Assembly: GCA_964438715.1 (NCBI GenBank)
Contig: CAYTLQ010000280.1
Span: 1-19,093 of the forward strand
DNA: 19,093 nucleotides
Direction of reading: 5' to 3'
From: CAYTLQ01 sp964438715
Lineage (GTDB): Bacteria > Bacteroidota > Ignavibacteria > Ignavibacteriales > Ignavibacteriaceae
Shown here: piece by piece, positions 15,851-19,093 of the stretch
Numbering within the stretch: position 1 is the stretch's first letter
How the letters are laid out: each line of letters starts with the position of its first letter
Notes under the pieces: model-generated
What the model saw: the letters and a program-made list of their open reading frames with translations, nothing else
Databases searched by the model: none
Told to the model about the DNA's origin: nothing
Made by a program: the position numbers and the translations under genes

Positions 15851-15858
15851 TAATTTTG
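15851..15858 (+). promoter_or_regulatory. Possible Bacteroidota-type -7 element before purN
   Basis: TAATTTTG matches the TAnnTTTG -7 consensus of Bacteroidota promoters. It ends 9 bp before the purN ATG, so a transcript would be nearly leaderless. No matching TTTG occurs at the expected -33 distance, and the region is so T-rich that chance is a real possibility. The surrounding 75-bp gap (15793-15867) contains no terminator-like hairpin. Confidence 0.3.
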
Positions 15859-15867
15859 TAAGCTATT

Positions 15868-16479
15868 ATGTTAAAATTAGTAGTTTTTGCCTCAGGTAGA
15901 GGATCAAATTTTCAGGCTATTGTCAATTCGCCTCTTTTAGCCGGAAAAATTGAAATAAAACTATTAGTTTCCGATAAGTTAGAATGTGGCGCTATTGATT
16001 TTGCCCGTGAATATAAAATCCCTGTACTTTCGGTCAGACAAAATGTGGAGCAAGGTTTTGTTGACTATTCAGAGGCACTGAAAATTATTGAAGGAATTAC
16101 TCCTGATTTAATTGTTTTAGCAGGATTCTTAAAATTAATTCCTCTGGAATATATTCAAAAATTTCCTAAAAGAATTATCAATATTCACCCTGCGTTATTA
16201 CCGGCTTTTGGAGGAAAAGGAATGTACGGTATGCGGGTTCATCAGGCGGTCTTTAATTCATCTGTTAAAGTTTCCGGACCGACCGTTCATTTCGTGGATG
16301 AAAATTACGATTGTGGGTTGATTATTGCGCAAAAAGCAGTTGATATTTCTGATGTTAGGAATCCTGAAGAAATTTCTCAAAGGGTTCTGAAATTAGAGCA
16401 TGAGTTATATCCGGAGGTTATTAAGGCTTTTATTGACAATAGGGTTAGCGTAAGAGAAAACCGGGTTTATTTGATTTAG
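15868..16479 (+). CDS. purN: Phosphoribosylglycinamide formyltransferase
   Basis: PurN uses 10-formyl-tetrahydrofolate to formylate glycinamide ribonucleotide, the third step of purine synthesis. The 203-aa length is normal (about 190-215). Visible are the phosphate-binding FASGRGSNFQAI (residues 7-18), LAGFLKLIP (84-92), and the catalytic region INIHPALLPAFGGKGMYG (104-121) with Asn105 and His107. The folate-site loop GPTVHFVDENYDCGLIIAQK (137-156) carries Asp148, equivalent to the catalytic Asp144 of the E. coli enzyme. The substitution of CG for the usual (G/A)G after Asp148 is minor. The gene is followed 15 bp later by purH, a functional partner that also uses formyl-THF, so a purN-purH operon is expected. 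Confidence 0.96.
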   Translation: MLKLVVFASGRGSNFQAIVNSPLLAGKIEIKLLVSDKLECGAIDFAREYKIPVLSVRQNVEQGFVDYSEALKIIEGITPDLIVLAGFLKLIPLEYIQKFPKRIINIHPALLPAFGGKGMYGMRVHQAVFNSSVKVSGPTVHFVDENYDCGLIIAQKAVDISDVRNPEEISQRVLKLEHELYPEVIKAFIDNRVSVRENRVYLI

Positions 16480-16494
16480 TTACAGGTTTATAAT

Positions 16495-18009
16495 TTGGAA
16501 AAATTTGCATTAATAAGTGTTTATGATAAATCGGGGATAGTAGATTTCGCACGAGAACTTATTTCTCTGGGTTATAATATTCTGGCAACAGGAAATACTG
16601 CGAAACTTATCAGGGAAAATGGTTTGAGTTGCACAGATGTAGAGAAGCTTACAGGTTTTCCCGAAGTTTTTCATGGACGAGTTAAAACTCTGCATCCAAA
16701 AATTTTTGGCGGAATATTATACAGGCGGGATTCTGATGAAGATCGAAAAGATACTGCAGAACTTGAAATTCCAAATATTGAAATTGTTTGTGTAAATTTA
16801 TATCCGTTTGAGCAAGTTGCAGAAAAGCATCCGGAAAATCTGGCTTTACTTATCGAAAATATTGATATCGGAGGACCTAGTTTAATCAGGGCGGCTGCGA
16901 AAAATTATAATAGTGTTTCTATTGTAACGCATCCCTCACAGTATAATGTAGTACTTAATGAATTGAAAATTGGTGAAGTTTCCCTTTCAACCAGAAAAAA
17001 ATTAGCATTGGATGCCTTTAACAAAACGGCTGCCTATGATATTTTTATTGGAAAAGTACTGGCACCTCTGTTAGAGAAAGAAGATGAATATCTGCGTACT
17101 TTTGCAAGACGCGAGAGTGTTTTACGATACGGGGAGAATCCACATCAATCGGCAGTAGTATATGGTAATTTCTCTGAATACTTCAAAGTTATACATGGTA
17201 AGGAGTTATCTTATAATAACATCCTTGATATTTGTTCTGCCGCTGAATTAACAGCTGAATTTAACGAACCGTTTTGCGGAATTATCAAACATAATTCTCC
17301 TTGTGGGGCTGCAGTGGCTTCTGATATAGGAGAAGCCTATCAGAAAGCATTGAAGGGTGATCCTGTATCTGCTTTTGGAGGAATAGTTTCATTTAATCGT
17401 CCGGTAGATTTGGAGTTAGCAGAACTACTTAATGAAATATTTCTCGAAGTAATAATTGCTCCGGAATTTGAAGAATCTGCACTTCCTGTTCTGAAAAAAA
17501 AGAAAGACAGAAGACTTATCAGGCAGTTAAAATTCCCTGAAGTCAATACTCAGATTAAAACTATACCCGGAGGTTACTTAACACAGAGCAATGATACCGG
17601 CTTTGATGAATTGTCCAAACTTGATGTTAAGACTGTTCTTACACCCGATGAGTCTATCATCAAAGATATGGAATTTGCTTGGAAGATCGTTAAACATGTT
17701 CGTTCAAATGCTATCGTATTTGCTAAATCCGGAATGACGATAGGTATCGGAGGTGGTCAGGTATCACGAATTGATTCAGTAAAAATTGCAAAAATGAAAG
17801 CTATTGATAGAGTATTAGATACAACAAATGCAGTTTGTGCATCCGATGCTTTTTTCCCCTTTCCGGATGCAGTTGAACTTTGCAAGGAATATGGTATAAA
17901 GGCTATTATTCAGCCCGGGGGTTCCATACGAGATGATGAAGTAATTAAAAAAGCAAATGAATTAGGTCTAATGATGGTATTTACCGGAAAAAGACATTTT
18001 AAGCATTAG
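16495..18009 (+). CDS. purH: Bifunctional AICAR transformylase / IMP cyclohydrolase
   Basis: PurH carries out the last two steps of IMP synthesis: formylation of AICAR with 10-formyl-THF, then ring closure. The 504-aa protein is near the usual length (about 510-530). The N-terminal cyclohydrolase (MGS-like) domain shows ALISVYDKSGIVDFARE (residues 5-21), ATGNTAKLI (31-39; STGGT is more usual), GRVKTLHPKIFGGILYRRD (61-79) and NLYPFEQ (101-107). The C-terminal transformylase has RYGENPHQSA (211-220), the catalytic Lys265-His266 pair in KHNSPCGAA, GDPVSAFGGI (288-297), SDAFFPFPDA (450-459) and QPGGSIRDDEVI (473-484), ending FTGKRHFKH. The start is a TTG at 16495 with ACAGG (16482-16486) upstream; the start codon is part of the conserved N-terminus (MEKFALISVYDKSG), so no ATG alternative fits. 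mreB follows by 9 bp. Confidence 0.97.
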   Translation: MEKFALISVYDKSGIVDFARELISLGYNILATGNTAKLIRENGLSCTDVEKLTGFPEVFHGRVKTLHPKIFGGILYRRDSDEDRKDTAELEIPNIEIVCVNLYPFEQVAEKHPENLALLIENIDIGGPSLIRAAAKNYNSVSIVTHPSQYNVVLNELKIGEVSLSTRKKLALDAFNKTAAYDIFIGKVLAPLLEKEDEYLRTFARRESVLRYGENPHQSAVVYGNFSEYFKVIHGKELSYNNILDICSAAELTAEFNEPFCGIIKHNSPCGAAVASDIGEAYQKALKGDPVSAFGGIVSFNRPVDLELAELLNEIFLEVIIAPEFEESALPVLKKKKDRRLIRQLKFPEVNTQIKTIPGGYLTQSNDTGFDELSKLDVKTVLTPDESIIKDMEFAWKIVKHVRSNAIVFAKSGMTIGIGGGQVSRIDSVKIAKMKAIDRVLDTTNAVCASDAFFPFPDAVELCKEYGIKAIIQPGGSIRDDEVIKKANELGLMMVFTGKRHFKH

Positions 18010-18018
18010 GAGTTTTTC

Positions 18019-19044
18019 ATGGGTATTTTTGATCTTTTTTCTACTGACATTGCTATTGATCTTGGAACAGCGAATACACTCATTCATGTAAAGGGTAAAG
18101 GTATTGTGCTGAATGAACCGAGTATTGTAGCGTTTGATAGAACAACAAAAAAAATTATTGCACTTGGGCATAAAGCAAAAGAAATGCAGGGAAGGGCTCA
18201 TAAGGAAATAAGAGTAACCAGACCGATGAGAGATGGTGTGATTGCTGATTTTGAAATTGCAGAAGGAATGATTAAAGCCTTTATTCGACAGGTTACTCCC
18301 GGCTTTAGTTCAAGTCGTCGCGTAGTTGTTGCGGTTCCAAGTGGCGTTACTGAAGTTGAAAAACGAGCGGTTCGGGATAGCGCCGAGCATGCAGGAGCTA
18401 AAGAAGTACATTTGATTGCAGAGCCAATGGCCGCGGCAATTGGTATTGGCATTGATGTGGACGCACCAGTAGGTAATATGATAATTGACATTGGCGGTGG
18501 TACAACGGAAATTGCTGTAATTTCACTTTCAGGTATTGGTACTGAGGAGTCAATCCGAATTGCCGGTGATGAAATGAATAATGCAATTATGCAATTTTTC
18601 AAGAAGAATCATAACATCCTTATTGGTGAGAAAACCGCTGAAGCAATTAAATGTGAAGCCGGATCGGCAATGCCGCTAAAAGAGGAGCTTACTGTTCAGG
18701 TAAAGGGAAGAGATCTTGTCGGTGGTGTTCCTAAAACAACAGAAGTTTCATCTGTTGAGATTCGTGAGGCATTAAATGAATCCGTTGTACAAATAGTAGA
18801 TGCTGTTAAACAAACATTGGAACGCACGCCTCCTGAACTCTCAGCCGACATTCTTGACAGAGGTGTCATGCTTACCGGAGGTGGCGCTCTGTTAAAAGGC
18901 CTCGATGAACGAATACGATTAGAGACGAATTTACCTGTGCATGTTGCAGAGGATCCACTTACAGCAGTTGTTCGGGGTACAGGGAAGGTGATAGAAAATC
19001 TGAACGAGTATTCCAGGGTTCTTTTGCGTAACAGGAGATACTAA
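18019..19044 (+). CDS. mreB: Rod shape-determining protein MreB
   Basis: MreB is the bacterial actin homologue that forms filaments beneath the inner membrane and directs side-wall peptidoglycan synthesis. The 341-aa length is standard. The actin-fold ATP-binding blocks are present: IDLGTANTLIHVKGKGIVLN (residues 13-32, phosphate 1), TRPMRDGVIADFE (67-79), VVAVPSGVTEVEKRAV (103-118), LIAEPMAAAIG (132-142), IDIGGGTTEIAVISLSGI (156-173, phosphate 2) and VMLTGGGALLKGLDERI (283-299, adenosine). A good Shine-Dalgarno, AGGAG (18008-18012), overlaps the purH stop codon and lies 6 nt before the ATG, so expression is probably linked to purH. mreC/mreD, pbp2 and rodA commonly follow mreB but lie outside the window. 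Confidence 0.98.
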   Translation: MGIFDLFSTDIAIDLGTANTLIHVKGKGIVLNEPSIVAFDRTTKKIIALGHKAKEMQGRAHKEIRVTRPMRDGVIADFEIAEGMIKAFIRQVTPGFSSSRRVVVAVPSGVTEVEKRAVRDSAEHAGAKEVHLIAEPMAAAIGIGIDVDAPVGNMIIDIGGGTTEIAVISLSGIGTEESIRIAGDEMNNAIMQFFKKNHNILIGEKTAEAIKCEAGSAMPLKEELTVQVKGRDLVGGVPKTTEVSSVEIREALNESVVQIVDAVKQTLERTPPELSADILDRGVMLTGGGALLKGLDERIRLETNLPVHVAEDPLTAVVRGTGKVIENLNEYSRVLLRNRRY

Positions 19045-19093
19045 ACCGTAATTACAATTTCGGCAATTCGTAAATATTTGGTATGAATTACTT
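19045..19093. other. Region after mreB, with a possible start of the next gene at the edge
   Basis: These 49 AT-rich bases contain no terminator. The 8-bp palindrome GTAATTAC (19048-19055) is probably chance. An ATG at 19083 opens a frame (Met-Asn-Tyr) that runs off the window, and mreC would be the expected next gene. Eleven bases are too few to support a gene call. Confidence 0.25.

Noticed and set aside
18198..18602. 134-codon open frame on the minus strand inside mreB
   Set aside because: It is antisense to a highly conserved gene, Ser/Ile/Pro-rich as expected for a shadow frame, and has no ribosome binding site or neighbours.
1..19093. Search for transposase, integrase, CRISPR, toxin-antitoxin, phage or defence genes
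   Set aside because: None of the plausible reading frames on either strand shows such features, and composition is even across the window.

Overview
This window is an AT-rich, gene-dense bacterial chromosome segment. All 18 genes lie on the + strand, and no stretch without a gene exceeds about 130 bp. The best guess for the source is a Gram-negative member of the Bacteroidota/Ignavibacteriota (FCB) group. The evidence is a secreted protein with a C-terminal type IX secretion sorting domain (close to the NYPNPFNPST signature), a CMP-KDO synthetase implying LPS, rod-shape MreB, and nuo genes interrupted by an NhaD-type antiporter. I see no mobile element, CRISPR array, tRNA or rRNA gene, and no block whose composition differs from its neighbours.

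Region 1 (1-8620) is a tightly packed run of ten genes. No gap exceeds 8 bp and there are several 4-bp start/stop overlaps. It begins inside nuoM, the proton-pumping antiporter-like subunit of respiratory complex I. An NhaD-family Na+/H+ antiporter and an unrecognised 120-aa protein follow, then nuoN. The run continues with a bifunctional NAD(P)HX repair enzyme (nnr), a VanZ-like membrane protein, a PlsC acyltransferase, gatC, kdsB and a PLP enzyme of the D-cysteine desulfhydrase/ACC deaminase family. Themes are NADH oxidation and ion circulation, NAD(P)H repair, and envelope lipid/LPS synthesis, with gatC as a translation-related passenger.

Region 2 (8697-12571) holds a HIT-family nucleotide hydrolase, a stand-alone cobalamin-binding subunit of a methylmalonyl-CoA-mutase-type enzyme, and a 993-aa exported protein (beta-propeller, tandem ASH/choice-of-anchor-D domains, FG-GAP/Ca-loop propeller, T9SS tail). 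A clear intrinsic terminator closes it.

Region 3 (12605-15792) starts with a good promoter candidate. It carries pyrG (CTP synthase), whose stop codon overlaps the start of a TPR-repeat protein with a probable signal peptide.

Region 4 (15868-19044) holds purN and purH, two steps of purine synthesis, followed by mreB. The window ends just downstream of mreB, possibly at the start of the next gene.

Most of the window is core housekeeping. The most interesting part is the insertion of nhaD and a small uncharacterised gene between nuoM and nuoN. I recall a similar nhaD insertion in the complex I genes of Rhodothermus marinus, so the antiporter part is probably not new; the small gene may be.
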